Notes: a model not told the origin generated them from the sequence alone. A DNA stretch of 64,000 bases from Vacuolonema iberomarrocanum LEGE 07170 (GCA_015207365.1 JADEXA010000030.1:1-64000); one strand, 5' to 3'. Numbered from the stretch's first letter, positions 1 through 8,902 are shown. Numbers and translations: made by a program.

Positions 1-304
1 ATCGCTGTATCTGCCTGGGAGTTGGGGAGGGGGATGGAGTCGCCGGTGCCGATGCCGACGACGGCTTAGACGTTGCAGGGACAGCTGGCGTCGTTGGTTT
101 TGCTAGAGAGGTTTTGCGAGAAGCCTCAGCCGACTGCCAGGGCAAGCCAGCAGCTTGGTTAAGATTGGAGGCGATCGCCAACAAGATTCCTGCTCCAATG
201 AAAATCGGTGGCGCAGATGAAAACTGAGCCAACCAGGGAAACAGTTCAGCAATTCCAAAGAACAGCCCAAACAGCACCATAAACGTCGTCACCCAAACCT
301 GCAT
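1..304 (-). CDS. Small membrane protein, C-terminal part cut by window edge
   Basis: A reverse-strand reading frame starts with ATG at 304-302 and stays open to the window edge (101 residues seen). It opens MQVWVTTFMVLFGLFFGIAE. One hydrophobic segment lies at about residues 3-25 and a second short one at about 33-50, followed by a Ser/Thr/Pro/Ala-rich tail. The pattern suits a small inner or thylakoid membrane protein with a disordered tail. I do not recognise a named family and the C-terminus lies outside the window. It is read in the same direction as typA, 227 bp further on. Confidence 0.6.
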   Translation of the reverse strand, partial: MQVWVTTFMVLFGLFFGIAELFPWLAQFSSAPPIFIGAGILLAIASNLNQAAGLPWQSAEASRKTSLAKPTTPAVPATSKPSSASAPATPSPSPTPRQIQR

Positions 305-446
305 TCTGCGCTCCGTTTTACTGCCTGAAAAGGAATATTCCTACGCAATAGGTTAGATCAACCGACAGGAAGCGATCGACCCGATTCCAGACACCGCGAC
401 GTCGAATGTCTGTAACAGTAGCCTAGAGCATGAGTTCAGGATAACA

Positions 447-476
447 AGACGCTCGGTGCTCGATACACCGAACGTC
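447..476. terminator. Hairpin downstream of typA
   Basis: An imperfect inverted repeat (AGACGCTCGGTG / CACCGAACGTCT, 7-base loop) lies 56 bp past the typA stop, with TGTTAT following on the reverse strand. It probably ends typA transcription; the U-tract is weak. Confidence 0.4.
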
Positions 477-531
477 TATGGTGTTATTCTAGACCACTGG
501 CAAACACTCAGTGCCTCGTATGTGGCCTTGC

Positions 532-2325
532 CTATCGTCTGGCTAGTTTCTTCGACAGTTTCCGCAGGCGAATCGACTCGGGCGTGACTTCTAGCAGCTC
601 ATCCGAGCCGATGTACTCCAATGCCCGCTCCAAGCTCATGTCCACTGGGGCTTGCAACTGCACCAGCTCATCGCCCGTCGCAGAACGGTGGTTGGTCAAC
701 TGCTTTGTCTTGCAAACATTGAGTTCCAAATCCTGTTGGCGGTTGTGCTCGCCGATGATCATGCCCTTGTAAACCTTGGTACCGGGAGTGATGAAGAACA
801 CCCCCCGATCTTCGGCGTTTTTCATGGCATAAAACGTTGCGGTGCCTTCTTCGAAGGAGATCAGTACTCCATTCCGTCGCGTTTCCACATCGCCTGAAAG
901 GGGACGGTAATCTAAGAAACTGTGATTCATGATGCCGTCCCCACGGGTGATCCGCATGAAGTCGCCCCGAAATCCGATCAGTCCCCGAGCGGGAATCACG
1001 AATTCTAGTTGGGTGCGCCCATTGTCGCTAACGCGCATATCTTGCATCTCGGCTCGACGCTGACCCAGACGCTCGATGCAGCTTCCCGACGCTTCATCGG
1101 GTACATCCATAACCAGCACCTCGAAGGGTTCGCAGGGCTGACCATTCACCTCGCGGTAGATCACTTGTGGCTGCGACACTTGGAACTCGTACCCTTCCCG
1201 ACGCATGGTTTCGATCAAAATCCCCAGGTGCAATTCGCCCCGTCCGGCTACTGCAAACTTGTCGGGAGAGTCGGTGGGCTCCACTCGCAACGCCACATTG
1301 GTTTCCAGCTCCCGCATGAGGCGATCGCGCACCTGCCGAGAGGTCACAAACTGTCCCTCTCTTCCAGCAAAAGGAGAGTCATTGACAGAGAAAGTCATCT
1401 GCAAGGTTGGCTCATCTACCTTGATCAGAGGCAACGCTTGAGGATTGTCGATGTCGGTAATCGTTTCGCCAATGTTCGCATCCGCAAATCCGGAGACCGC
1501 AACCAGGTTGCCAGCACTGGCTGTCTCTAGTTCCACCCGGCTCAGCCCTTCAAAGCCCATCAGCTTCGAGATCTTACCCTTCACCAGGTTGGCTTCGTCT
1601 CCCTTGGCCAGAGCCACGGTTTGCCCCGCATGGATCGTGCCATTGTGGATTCGCCCGATCACGATGCGACCCAGATATTCAGAATAGTCCAGGGTTGTGA
1701 CTTGCAGTTGTAGAGGCTTTTCAGGATCGCCAACAGGGGCAGGGACATGGGTCAAAATGGCTTCGAACAGAGGCTGCATATCCACCTCTTCGTCTTCCAG
1801 TTCGTTCTTTGCAAAACCGCTCAGCCCAGAGGCAAACAAATGCGGAAATTCGCACTGGTCGTCGTCGGCTCCTAGGTCGATGAACAAGTCCAGTACTTTG
1901 TCGATCGCTCCATAGGGATCGGCCTGAGGACGGTCAATTTTGTTGACCACAACGATGGGACGCAACCCCTTTTCTAGTGCCTTCTTCAGCACAAAGCGTG
2001 TTTGAGGCATCGGGCCTTCGTTGGCATCGACGATCAGAATACAGCCATCGACCATGCCTAACACGCGCTCAACTTCGCCCCCAAAGTCCGCGTGACCGGG
2101 GGTATCTACAATGTTGATCAGCGTTCCGTTGTAGCGCACAGCGGTGTTTTTCGACAGGATCGTGATACCCCGCTCCCGCTCCAGGGTATTGGAGTCCATA
2201 ACGCAATCGGGTACCTCCTCTCCCTCGCGGAACGTCCCCGACTGCTTGAGGAGAGCATCGACGAGTGTGGTCTTACCGTGATCAACGTGAGCAATGATGG
2301 CAACGTTGCGAATGGGAGAAATCAT
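532..2325 (-). CDS. typA: Translational GTPase TypA/BipA
   Basis: Ribosome-associated GTPase of the EF-G/LepA superfamily, linked in other bacteria to ribosome assembly and stress or cold growth. The chosen start (ATG at 2325) gives MISPIRNVAIIAHVDHGKTT and 597 residues, the normal family length. A 67-residue upstream extension open in the same frame looks untranslated. G-motifs are clear: G1 AHVDHGKT at about 12-19, the switch I ERERGITI segment, G3 DTPGHADF and G4 NKID. The C-terminal half has the EF-G domain III/V-like region and the TypA-specific tail (RGLIGFRGDF). Monocistronic, with a hairpin after the stop. Confidence 0.97.
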   Translation of the reverse strand: MISPIRNVAIIAHVDHGKTTLVDALLKQSGTFREGEEVPDCVMDSNTLERERGITILSKNTAVRYNGTLINIVDTPGHADFGGEVERVLGMVDGCILIVDANEGPMPQTRFVLKKALEKGLRPIVVVNKIDRPQADPYGAIDKVLDLFIDLGADDDQCEFPHLFASGLSGFAKNELEDEEVDMQPLFEAILTHVPAPVGDPEKPLQLQVTTLDYSEYLGRIVIGRIHNGTIHAGQTVALAKGDEANLVKGKISKLMGFEGLSRVELETASAGNLVAVSGFADANIGETITDIDNPQALPLIKVDEPTLQMTFSVNDSPFAGREGQFVTSRQVRDRLMRELETNVALRVEPTDSPDKFAVAGRGELHLGILIETMRREGYEFQVSQPQVIYREVNGQPCEPFEVLVMDVPDEASGSCIERLGQRRAEMQDMRVSDNGRTQLEFVIPARGLIGFRGDFMRITRGDGIMNHSFLDYRPLSGDVETRRNGVLISFEEGTATFYAMKNAEDRGVFFITPGTKVYKGMIIGEHNRQQDLELNVCKTKQLTNHRSATGDELVQLQAPVDMSLERALEYIGSDELLEVTPESIRLRKLSKKLARR

Positions 2326-2788
2326 AGGTCTAGAAGTGGAATTTGGATTATATAGAGAAAGGGTAAGGCTCAGGCCAGCGTAACAACGTAAACAGCCGAC
2401 GCGATCGCCGCGTAGAGTCAGCAATGCATTGAGGGGGAGAATCGCCACACTCCGCAGCAAAATCGCCAAGTAGGAGCCGCTCAGAAAACGCAGCGATAGG
2501 AGAGAGACCCTTGGGCGATCGCGCACATTCAGACGAATCGGGTTGATCGTTGGCCAAAGGAGGCGATCGCTTTATCAACGGAAATTGGGACAGCCAACAC
2601 AGGTAATCAGCGATATGGACGCGCTAATTTCTGTAAACTTTGTCCATCTTAGCTAGAAACAAAGCGTAACATTCCTCCAGCGTAGCACTCGCTGTCCCTT
2701 CCCGTGGGATTGTCTGATAACGAACTTACCTCAGGGCGAGTGCATCGGCTGTATAGATGTTGAGCCTGGGTTTGAAGTGCTATCCTTC
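2326..2788. other. Intergenic spacer upstream of typA
   Basis: 463 bp between the typA start and the tenA stop, both genes reading leftwards. It holds the typA leader and at least two HIP1 sites. Frames open here are shadows without family resemblance. No RNA gene or repeat seen. Confidence 0.5.
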
Positions 2789-3436
2789 CTAACTAGCAGA
2801 GCTGACATTCTTGGCCTGTAAGGCTCCCTCAAAGAAATCCAACTCGCACTGCATAGCATAGCGATAGGTCGAGCGCGTTGTACGAGAGAGCTGACTGTAT
2901 TTTTCAGCCAGTTGCTCTAGTTGCTTCACGAGCGGGTCAAACTCGTTGCTGCTATAGGTTGCAATCCAGTCGCCATAGGCATGGTCTGGAATCCCCGACT
3001 GTGCCAAGGCTGTGCCCAAGAAGGAATAGAGCTTCATACAAGGGAGCATGGCCGTCGCGGTTACGCCCACATCCTGCCCCCAAGCCGTTGCCAACAGAAA
3101 GTCGGTGTATTGGCGGGTGGCGGTTCCAGGTTGCACGGTTTGCAGATTCACCTCCCAGTTCTGGGCATAGCTGTCGTGGAGTTTAAGTTCCTGCAAGACA
3201 CCATCGGCCAGGGCGTGAAAGACGGTGAAGCCATCCCAGTCTTCGGCTTTGGCCGCAGCAATGCTATAGGCACGGGCAAAGGCTTCCAGGAAAAATGCAT
3301 CCTGTCCCACATAGTAGGCAAACGTATCGCGCGACAACCGACCATCCCCAATCCCCCGCACAAACGGATGATTGAGGCAGGCGATCGCCAGATCCTCGTT
3401 TTCTTGCCACAGAATGTCTGCAATGGATTGGCTCAT
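2789..3436 (-). CDS. tenA: TenA family thiaminase II / aminopyrimidine hydrolase
   Basis: A 215-residue all-helical protein of the TenA family, cytosolic enzymes that hydrolyse degraded thiamin pyrimidines (aminopyrimidine salvage) or thiamin itself. The family signature is the Cys in LPCMKLYSFLG, Cys133 here, which aligns with the catalytic cysteine of Bacillus TenA; this places it in the TenA_C subgroup. The C-terminal catalytic acid is likely Glu198 in CELDFFEG. Length is typical. No thi gene is adjacent and the upstream region lacks a recognisable TPP riboswitch, so thiamin-linked regulation is not visible. Confidence 0.9.
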   Translation of the reverse strand: MSQSIADILWQENEDLAIACLNHPFVRGIGDGRLSRDTFAYYVGQDAFFLEAFARAYSIAAAKAEDWDGFTVFHALADGVLQELKLHDSYAQNWEVNLQTVQPGTATRQYTDFLLATAWGQDVGVTATAMLPCMKLYSFLGTALAQSGIPDHAYGDWIATYSSNEFDPLVKQLEQLAEKYSQLSRTTRSTYRYAMQCELDFFEGALQAKNVSSAS

Positions 3437-3487
3437 AGATTAAAGAGAAGTGAGGTGATCAAAGCGAGTGTCGATAAGTTTCGTAGA

Positions 3488-3547
3488 TATAGCGCTATGC
3501 GCGTTAGTTAAGTACGGTTGTGCTTAATGCGGTTGCACACCGCTATA
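3488..3547. repeat. Family D palindromic element, short form
   Basis: Sixty bases running from TATAGCGCTATGCGCG to GCACACCGCTATA. It matches both ends of the 95-bp element at 41126-41220 base for base but lacks that copy's central 35-bp hairpin. It sits 52 bp upstream of tenA. Confidence 0.85.
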
Positions 3548-3596
3548 TTTCACGCTAGCGATGAGCAACAGTCTTTCTACTGCATGAATTGCACAT

Positions 3597-3914
3597 TTAC
3601 TGCACGCTTTGCGAAAATCGGCGTACCTGAAAGCGCTTTGATTCCGTGATTTCGTAAGTATCACCGCCCATCGCCTCGCGAAACCGGTCTTCTGTCTCCT
3701 GCAGCACATCGTCAGGGATGGCGTACCATTCTTCAAAACTATTCCAGCGCACAATCAAAACGACATTAGATAAGTCATCGGGACTGATCCATACCTCTTT
3801 ACCCAAATAGCCCGGATAGCGAGACAATACTGCTGTCCAAATTTCCTCATCTTGTTGCACATACTGCTCTCGCAGTTCGGGTTCTACGGTGACGTTAAGC
3901 CATTCGATAACCAT
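3597..3914 (-). CDS. TIGR03792 family protein
   Basis: 105 residues, start MVIEWLNVTVEPEL. It resembles the cyanobacterial TIGR03792 family, small ferredoxin-like alpha/beta proteins related to the antibiotic-biosynthesis monooxygenase (ABM/dimeric alpha-beta barrel) fold. The VLIVRWNSFEEWYAIP segment is the typical core strand-helix. No catalytic role is established for the family. It reads in the same direction as tenA but is separated from it by 160 bp containing a repeat, so it is probably independent. Confidence 0.8.
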   Translation of the reverse strand: MVIEWLNVTVEPELREQYVQQDEEIWTAVLSRYPGYLGKEVWISPDDLSNVVLIVRWNSFEEWYAIPDDVLQETEDRFREAMGGDTYEITESKRFQVRRFSQSVQ

Positions 3915-4237
3915 AGGACGCTTCCTGACTAATACGTTCTTCCTACTTATTTTGCTGTGGATCTGGCTAATCGTGATTGTCGCTGACAGCCATGGGAATT
4001 GGTTAAGGAACGCCAGGTTTTCTTCACCTTTCTAGGCCATGGGTCGGTTTTCAATGCGCGAAAATCGCTGTAATTTTTCTGTAAGGGGATTGCCAGTATG
4101 ATAAGGCCGGGGGTGAGTTTTCCCTACTCCATCTGTGCAGGGGAACAGAGCAGAATTTGCCAGAATGTTGAAGTGAAACGGTATGGCGGCGAGTTGTGGG
4201 TGTTACGCCCGTTGCTGTGCTGGAAAGGGAGAAAAGT
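3915..4237. other. Divergent intergenic spacer
   Basis: 323 bp between the divergent TIGR03792 and phasin-like genes; should hold both promoters. No conserved box, repeat or RNA was identified. Confidence 0.4.
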
Positions 4238-4561
4238 ATGGATAGCAATAATGTATTGAAGCAGCTGTTGATGCTGGGCATTGGGACGACATCACTGGTG
4301 GCCGACAAGATTCGCGAAGCAACGGATCAGTGGGTGCGCGAAGGGCGCATCGATCCGGATCAAGCGACGAAGATGGTCAACGATGTCATGCACCAGTTGC
4401 GGACGGATCAGGGCAGTTTTGAAGAGTTGATGCAACGCCAGATTCGCAATGTAATGCAAGATTTGGGGGTTCCCCGTCAGGCGGAAATGGATGAACTACG
4501 CGGACGGCTCGATCGCCTGGAACGGCAGATACGCGATCTCGAAAATAAGCTTTGGCGCTAG
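4238..4561 (+). CDS. Phasin-like coiled-coil protein
   Basis: 107 residues starting MDSNNVLKQLLMLGIGTTSL at an ATG preceded by GGGAGAAA; a longer in-frame start at 4196 is less likely. The N-terminal part has the short hydrophobic helix and VADKIREATDQWVREG segment of PhaF/phasin-like granule-associated proteins. The C-terminal third (about 80-107) is a charged leucine-heptad coiled coil (LRGRLDRLERQIRDLENKLW). Families of this type coat polyhydroxyalkanoate granules or act as small scaffold proteins. No PHA synthase gene is nearby, so the substrate role is unproven. Confidence 0.7.
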   Translation: MDSNNVLKQLLMLGIGTTSLVADKIREATDQWVREGRIDPDQATKMVNDVMHQLRTDQGSFEELMQRQIRNVMQDLGVPRQAEMDELRGRLDRLERQIRDLENKLWR

Positions 4562-4656
4562 GACCTCAACTGTCAAAAGTAACCTTTGGGTCTTCTTCGC
4601 AACAGTCTGGTTCCTGCTAAAGGCGGCTGGAAACGCTTTAGGGAGTGTTGATTTTC

Positions 4657-4680
4657 CGTACGAGTGCGTACGAGTGCGGA
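4657..4680. repeat. Short tandem direct repeat
   Basis: The 10-mer GTACGAGTGC occurs twice head to tail in the spacer after the phasin-like gene. Confidence 0.6.
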
Positions 4681-4728
4681 TGAAAGCCCTACTGCTCAAA
4701 CATGCTCTTTAGAAGGATGCAAGGGTCT

Positions 4729-4817
4729 GGACTGACGCATTTTGTTGATTTTGTGGCCGCGTCGCGGCCACAAAATCAACAAATTTGCTCAGTATTACGC
4801 AAGGTTTGCGTAAGTTC
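4729..4817. repeat. Family A palindromic element, copy A1
   Basis: Starts GGACTGACGC and ends near TTACGCAAGGTTTGCGTAAG. The core hairpin at 4744-4780 is perfect: an 18-base arm (GTTGATTTTGTGGCCGCG), one central T, and its exact complement. The core and end sequences match the elements at 9965, 45980, 47601, 56236 and 63817. It occupies the 417-bp spacer before the FKBP gene. Confidence 0.9.
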
Positions 4818-4978
4818 TAAAGAGTGTTACTGGTAGAGAGACTATGGCTTGGATTCTGGGAACCCGGATGCGAGGGATACGTTTGGCGATAAACTGAAGG
4901 GCAGCATGCAAAGCTCCGGCATAAACTGCGAGCTTTGCGAAATGCAGAACTTGGTTGGAGACAGGCGGAGGAATTGTC

Positions 4979-5560
4979 ATGCGTGAGATTTTGATCAGTC
5001 TCGGTTTGGTGGTTGGGTGCTTAGTGTTGTTGCTTGTGCTGCAACTAACGGATGGCGGAGCCGAGGCGTTGGCCGACCCCGAAGGAAGCCCCAATCTGGC
5101 AGCTCCAGAGACCACTGTTGTTAGCACCGAAGTTCCCTCTCAACCCGAATCCTCTGAACCCGAAGTTTCCACTCCCTCTACCCTGACAGTTGCTATGGCA
5201 GATACCGAAGAAAATAACGCCGTTACTACCGACTCTGGGCTGAAGTATGTCGTCCTCGAAGAAGGCACTGGCGCACAGCCCCAGAAAGGGCAAACCGTTA
5301 CCGTGCACTACACCGGAACCCTGGAAGACGGCACTAAGTTTGATAGCTCCCGCGATCGCAACCAACCCTTCTCCTTCAAAATCGGCATAGGCCAGGTGAT
5401 TCGCGGCTGGGATGAAGGCGTCAGCATGATGCGCGTGGGCGATCGCCGTCAGCTCATTATTCCCCCCGAGCTCGGCTACGGCTCACGGGGGGCAGGTGGC
5501 GTCATTCCTCCCAATGCCACACTCGTCTTTGATGTAGAACTGCTTCGCATTGGTGGTTAA
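4979..5560 (+). CDS. FKBP-type peptidyl-prolyl cis-trans isomerase, membrane-anchored
   Basis: 193 residues from ATG 4979, chosen because GGAGG lies 7 bases upstream; a start at 4955 would place that Shine-Dalgarno inside the gene. Residues about 3-22 form a single membrane segment or uncleaved signal. A low-complexity Ser/Pro/Glu linker follows to about residue 80, then a complete FKBP domain: VTVHYTGTLEDGTKFDSS, the FKIGIGQVIRGWDEG active-site strand, and IPPELGYGSRGAG. It should speed proline isomerisation in proteins in the periplasm or lumen. Monocistronic. Confidence 0.95.
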   Translation: MREILISLGLVVGCLVLLLVLQLTDGGAEALADPEGSPNLAAPETTVVSTEVPSQPESSEPEVSTPSTLTVAMADTEENNAVTTDSGLKYVVLEEGTGAQPQKGQTVTVHYTGTLEDGTKFDSSRDRNQPFSFKIGIGQVIRGWDEGVSMMRVGDRRQLIIPPELGYGSRGAGGVIPPNATLVFDVELLRIGG

Positions 5561-5835
5561 TCGGCGGTTCAGGTCGCTCCCTGGCGGCCTGGTTAGTAGA
5601 CCCCAATTGTCTAGTTTGTAGTGTGTATCCATCCCGTTGTCCTAGGCGAGATCGCTATCCAGTCTCAGCAATGGCTGCGTTGTTGTCATCGGGCTCACTG
5701 TTGTGCTTCCTTCGATTCTATTGGGTCAGCGATCCAGGGTGGATGAACTCCCGCAGTTTGTAGCAAGCAACGCGCAGGGAGGGCGAACTCTCCGATATAG
5801 TGAGAGTGTTCTGCGATACGGCGGAGGGAAAATCG

Positions 5836-6480
5836 ATGGTACGAATTGCCGTGGTGGACTACGACATGGGCAATCTGCATTCGGCCTGCAAGGGCTTGCA
5901 GCAGGCTGGAGCCACGACCCATGTAACAGATGTTGCCCGCGACTTGGAGCAAGCCGATGCCGTGGTGTTGCCTGGAGTCGGTGCTTTTGATCCTGCCGTG
6001 CAGCATTTGCGATCGCGCGACCTCATCCATCCCGTCCGCGATATTATTGCCAGTGGCAAACCCTTTTTGGGTATCTGCCTGGGTCTCCAGATTTTGCTAG
6101 AGGGCAGCGAAGAGGGCGTTGAAGCCGGACTAGAGATTATCCCCGGCTATGTGCGCCGCTTCCATCCCGAACCCGACATTACTATTCCCCATATGGGCTG
6201 GAATGCGTTGCAATACAACCAACCCAAGCTCGCCCTGTGGAACGATTTACCGAATGACTGGGTGTACTTCGTGCATTCCTTCTACGCTGATCCCAGTGAC
6301 CCCGCCATGCGCGCAGCGACCGTGACCCACGGAACGCAGACTGTGACAGCGGCGATCGCCCACGAAAACCTGATGGCCGTTCAGTTTCACCCCGAAAAAT
6401 CCTCGACGGCTGGGCTTAAGATCCTGGCGAATTTCGTCACCCTTGTCCGGCAGCAGCAATTGGCCGTTGCGGCATCCTAA
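5836..6480 (+). CDS. hisH: Imidazole glycerol phosphate synthase, glutamine amidotransferase subunit
   Basis: HisH, 214 residues, supplies ammonia from glutamine to HisF to make imidazole glycerol phosphate and AICAR in histidine synthesis. Start at ATG 5836 is fixed by GGAGGG 8 bases upstream and by the family N-terminus MVRIAVVDYDMGNLHSA. The class I amidotransferase triad is visible: nucleophile Cys in GICLGLQIL, then His and Glu in VQFHPEKSS. Followed after 51 bp by rsmD in the same direction, probably co-transcribed. Confidence 0.96.
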   Translation: MVRIAVVDYDMGNLHSACKGLQQAGATTHVTDVARDLEQADAVVLPGVGAFDPAVQHLRSRDLIHPVRDIIASGKPFLGICLGLQILLEGSEEGVEAGLEIIPGYVRRFHPEPDITIPHMGWNALQYNQPKLALWNDLPNDWVYFVHSFYADPSDPAMRAATVTHGTQTVTAAIAHENLMAVQFHPEKSSTAGLKILANFVTLVRQQQLAVAAS

Positions 6481-6531
6481 GCATCTACCGCCCGAGCTAA
6501 AATAAATCCAACTTCTAGAACCAACCTTGCC

Positions 6532-7095
6532 ATGGGTTTGCGCGTCTACGGAAATCGTCCCCTCAAGACCCTGCCGGGACAGACGACGCGTCCTACCCCC
6601 GCGCGGGTACGCGAGGCTGTGTTCAATATTTGGCAGGGGGCGATCGCCCAATGTCGTTGGCTGGATCTATGCAGTGGCATCGGGGCAATGGGAGCCGAAG
6701 CATTGGGACGGGGTGCCTCAGAAGTAGTCGGCATCGAGCAGTCTGGTCGCGCCTGTGCGGTCATTGCTGAAAATTGGAAGCGGATTGCGGCTCCTGACCA
6801 AACGGTGCGGGTGATTCGCGGCAATGTGATGCAAAAATTGCCCACTTTAGCAGGGCAACGATTCGATCGCATCTACTTTGACCCTCCCTATGCCAGTGAC
6901 TTGTATCTGCCCGTATTGCAGGCGATCGCTCAGCACCATCTCCTTGCCCCCGATGGCGAGCTAGCGGTGGAGCATGAGCCCCATCGCTGGGCCGCAGCAG
7001 AGTGGCAGCATTTGTTAACCCAAGCTCAACCCCTGAAACCTTCTCGCACAAAGGTGTATGGCAATACGGCTGTGACCTTCTTTCAGAGTCCATAG
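6532..7095 (+). CDS. rsmD: 16S rRNA (guanine966-N2)-methyltransferase RsmD
   Basis: 187-residue Rossmann-fold methyltransferase that modifies G966 of 16S rRNA using S-adenosylmethionine. N-terminal MGLRVYGNRPLKT and PTPARVREAVFNIW are the RsmD signature. The SAM-binding loop is LDLCSGIGAMGAEALGRG and the catalytic N6/N2-type motif is DPPY in RIYFDPPYASD. Length is normal. Downstream of hisH; the next gene, petG, is convergent. Confidence 0.95.
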   Translation: MGLRVYGNRPLKTLPGQTTRPTPARVREAVFNIWQGAIAQCRWLDLCSGIGAMGAEALGRGASEVVGIEQSGRACAVIAENWKRIAAPDQTVRVIRGNVMQKLPTLAGQRFDRIYFDPPYASDLYLPVLQAIAQHHLLAPDGELAVEHEPHRWAAAEWQHLLTQAQPLKPSRTKVYGNTAVTFFQSP

Positions 7096-7124
7096 CCGTC
7101 TGCCGATGTTGCTGGCTAAAGGTA

Positions 7125-7195
7125 TGATTTTTTTCGAGAAGCGGTGTATCCACGCCGCTTCTCGAAAAAAATTATACTCGGATTCTGCAACCCCC
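7125..7195. repeat. Family B hairpin element, copy B1
   Basis: A 17-bp stem (TTTTTTTCGAGAAGCGG with its complement, 7128-7171) is followed by ACTCGGATTCTGCAACCC. The tail recurs at 28931-28950 and 56174-56190. With T7/A7 edges the hairpin can terminate transcription in both directions, here after rsmD. Confidence 0.75.
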
Positions 7196-7211
7196 GTCTG
7201 TTAGACAAAAC

Positions 7212-7243
7212 AATCCCTCCCAAATCTGTACTTGGGAGGGATT
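7212..7243 (-). terminator. petG terminator
   Basis: 12-bp perfect stem (AATCCCTCCCAA / TTGGGAGGGATT) with an 8-base loop, 43 bases beyond the petG stop; the reverse-strand transcript continues GTTTTGT. A standard intrinsic terminator. Confidence 0.75.
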
Positions 7244-7285
7244 ATGGATCGATTGAGGAAATAGGATGGGTGATCGCCGTAGCGA

Positions 7286-7399
7286 TTACAGCCCTAACTG
7301 GTCACCCCGACGATATTGCAGATAAGCGGCAACAAACAGACCCGCGAGGGTGATGGGGATCAGCCCCAAAACGATACCAGAGAGTAAGGGTTCAACCAC
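7286..7399 (-). CDS. petG: Cytochrome b6-f complex subunit PetG
   Basis: A 37-residue protein with GTG start at 7399: MVEPLLSGIVLGLIPITL, continuing AGLFVAAYLQYRRGDQLGL. It is almost identical to PetG of other cyanobacteria and chloroplasts. PetG is a single-helix subunit of the thylakoid cytochrome b6-f complex, needed for its assembly and stability. The RRG basic patch follows the helix. Short genes like this are easily missed. It is divergent from cytM, sharing a 282-bp AT-rich promoter region, and ends in its own terminator. Confidence 0.97.
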   Translation of the reverse strand: MVEPLLSGIVLGLIPITLAGLFVAAYLQYRRGDQLGL

Positions 7400-7681
7400 A
7401 GCGTATTCTCCGTTAGGAATTGCCTATAATTTTATCAACTTTCTTGAGGCCAAAACCGAGAATTGGTTTTAATATTCCTTTACATTTTGTGATAGTGTCT
7501 CGGGAATTATGGTCTGACTGACAGATTAAACTGCCTCAGTAAATTTTTTGAAAACACGAGTTTTGGGAGAGTCTTTTTTTCATTCCATCCCGATCTTCCT
7601 AAAAAAAATATGTGTAAATATCTAAACTTCTGCAAAAAACCTTAATCTAAGTTATAGATCGATAAGAAAGGCCGTCTGACT

Positions 7682-8101
7682 TTGACAAGGGAACTTTTGG
7701 ATAATCAAGAATTGTCAAGCAATCAGGGCGCGAGCGATATTCCACCTATGCAACCTGCGCTCGTTAAGGTGATTCCCATGTTCCTGGGAATTGCCCTTAT
7801 CATTTTGGCCTGGTTAGGTGTCGTTTATTACGTTGAGCATGCCGACCCGTATATTCGAGATGTGCTGGCGCTTGAGGGTGATGCTGAGCGTGGACAAGAG
7901 ATTTTCGTCATGAACTGTGCAACCTGCCATGGGCTTTTAGGGAAGGGCGAAGTTGGACCCAGCTTGCAGCATGTGTCGTCGCGCAAGTCTGATGTTGGCC
8001 TGATTCACCAGGTTGTCAGTGGGGATACGCCTCCCATGCCGCAGTTTCAGCCTAGCGAACAGGATATGGCTGATTTACTCGAGTTTCTCGAACGACTCTA
8101 G
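7682..8101 (+). CDS. cytM: Cytochrome c class I, CytM type
   Basis: Small membrane-anchored c-type cytochrome. From a TTG at 7682 it has 139 residues; an ATG at 7748 would give 117, and neither start has a strong Shine-Dalgarno. An uncleaved helix (VIPMFLGIALIILAWLGVV) is followed by DPYIRDVLALEGD, characteristic of cyanobacterial CytM. The haem site is CATCH (Cys79, Cys82, His83) and the axial methionine is in PPMPQF. CytM affects respiratory and photosynthetic electron flow in Synechocystis, with its exact partner debated. Divergent from petG. Confidence 0.92.
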   Translation: MTRELLDNQELSSNQGASDIPPMQPALVKVIPMFLGIALIILAWLGVVYYVEHADPYIRDVLALEGDAERGQEIFVMNCATCHGLLGKGEVGPSLQHVSSRKSDVGLIHQVVSGDTPPMPQFQPSEQDMADLLEFLERL

Positions 8102-8131
8102 GCTATTGCTCTGAGAGTCCACCACTTCAGG

Positions 8132-8239
8132 CATAGCGCTACGCGTTTAGGTAAAATCCAATTATTTTTTTGAAAGACCCGCCGCGCGGGTCTTTCAAAA
8201 AAATAATCTGTCTTAGTCTAGATGCGTAAGGCTCTATCG
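8132..8239. repeat. Palindromic element with long perfect hairpin
   Basis: Imperfect terminal repeats (ATAGCGCTACGC at left, GCGTAAGGCTCTAT at right) enclose a perfect 22-bp stem with a 3-base loop at 8161-8207, whose arms begin ATTATTTTTTTGAAAGACCC. The terminal sequence resembles family D. It lies between convergent cytM and the response regulator and probably terminates both. Confidence 0.7.
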
Positions 8240-8362
8240 GGGTGAGATCTTCTTTGTGAGAGCCAAAGCTCTATCATGTGACGCTTTAAAGCGAGAACGC
8301 TGAGGTAACAAAACCCTCAACGTTCACAAAACTCATCAACCGTAGCTTTAAGCGATCGGCGC

Positions 8363-8902
8363 TTATCGCATCTTTTGTTTGATGAAATTCAGAATTTGCG
8401 CCATTTGCTTCTTGAGCATATTGATCTCGGCTTGCATCTTGTCGATCTTTTTAGTGAGGGCTTCGACATCTGCGGATGACGTTGCCCCTCCAGCCGCAGG
8501 GGCTGATGCCATAGCAGGCTGAGGCCATTTCTTAAACTTCACCATCGCCGACTTAATGGCTTCGACCAGTTCCCTTTGTTCGAAGGGTTTTTCGATGAAC
8601 TCGAAGTACTCAAAAGGTTCCTGAATTTTTTCGGTTACTTCTTCCTTTCGCCCAGACATAAGCACAAGCGGTGCCCTCAGGTTGGGCTTCGCTTGAATTT
8701 CCTGGAAGACTTCCCACCCGCTCATCCGTGGCAATAGAAAGTCGAGCATGATGAGGTTGGGATGCTCTTGGTGGATGGTGTTAATACCCTCGACGCCATC
8801 TTTTGCTTCTAGTACTTCAAAATTGCCTTTGGGCAACATGTCGCGGACCATGTTGCGAATGACTCGGCTGTCGTCAATGACCAAAATCTTATGAGTTGCC
8901 AC
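8363..8902 (-). CDS. Response regulator, CheY-like receiver with coiled-coil tail
   Basis: 179 residues. Residues 1-120 are a complete receiver domain: acidic pair Asp10/Asp11 in VIDDSRVIRN, phospho-acceptor Asp54 in IMLDFLLPRMSG, and Lys105 in IEKPF. After an Ala/Pro/Gly linker (127-143) the end (about 147-178) is a Lys/Met-rich coiled coil instead of a DNA-binding domain, so output is probably by protein interaction, as in PatA- or CheY-type regulators. No histidine kinase is adjacent, so its partner is unknown. Confidence 0.93.
   Translation of the reverse strand: MATHKILVIDDSRVIRNMVRDMLPKGNFEVLEAKDGVEGINTIHQEHPNLIMLDFLLPRMSGWEVFQEIQAKPNLRAPLVLMSGRKEEVTEKIQEPFEYFEFIEKPFEQRELVEAIKSAMVKFKKWPQPAMASAPAAGGATSSADVEALTKKIDKMQAEINMLKKQMAQILNFIKQKMR

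Noticed and set aside
2340..2526. 67-residue N-terminal extension of TypA
   Set aside because: No family homology before MISPIRNVAIIAHVDHG; the ATG at 2325 gives the standard 597 residues.
3437..3596. TPP riboswitch upstream of tenA
   Set aside because: The spacer contains a family D repeat and no CTGAGA/ACCTGA-type thi-box core.
7682..7705. Promoter (TTGACA ... GATAAT) at the cytM start
   Set aside because: The boxes are only 12 bases apart and lie inside the probable coding region.
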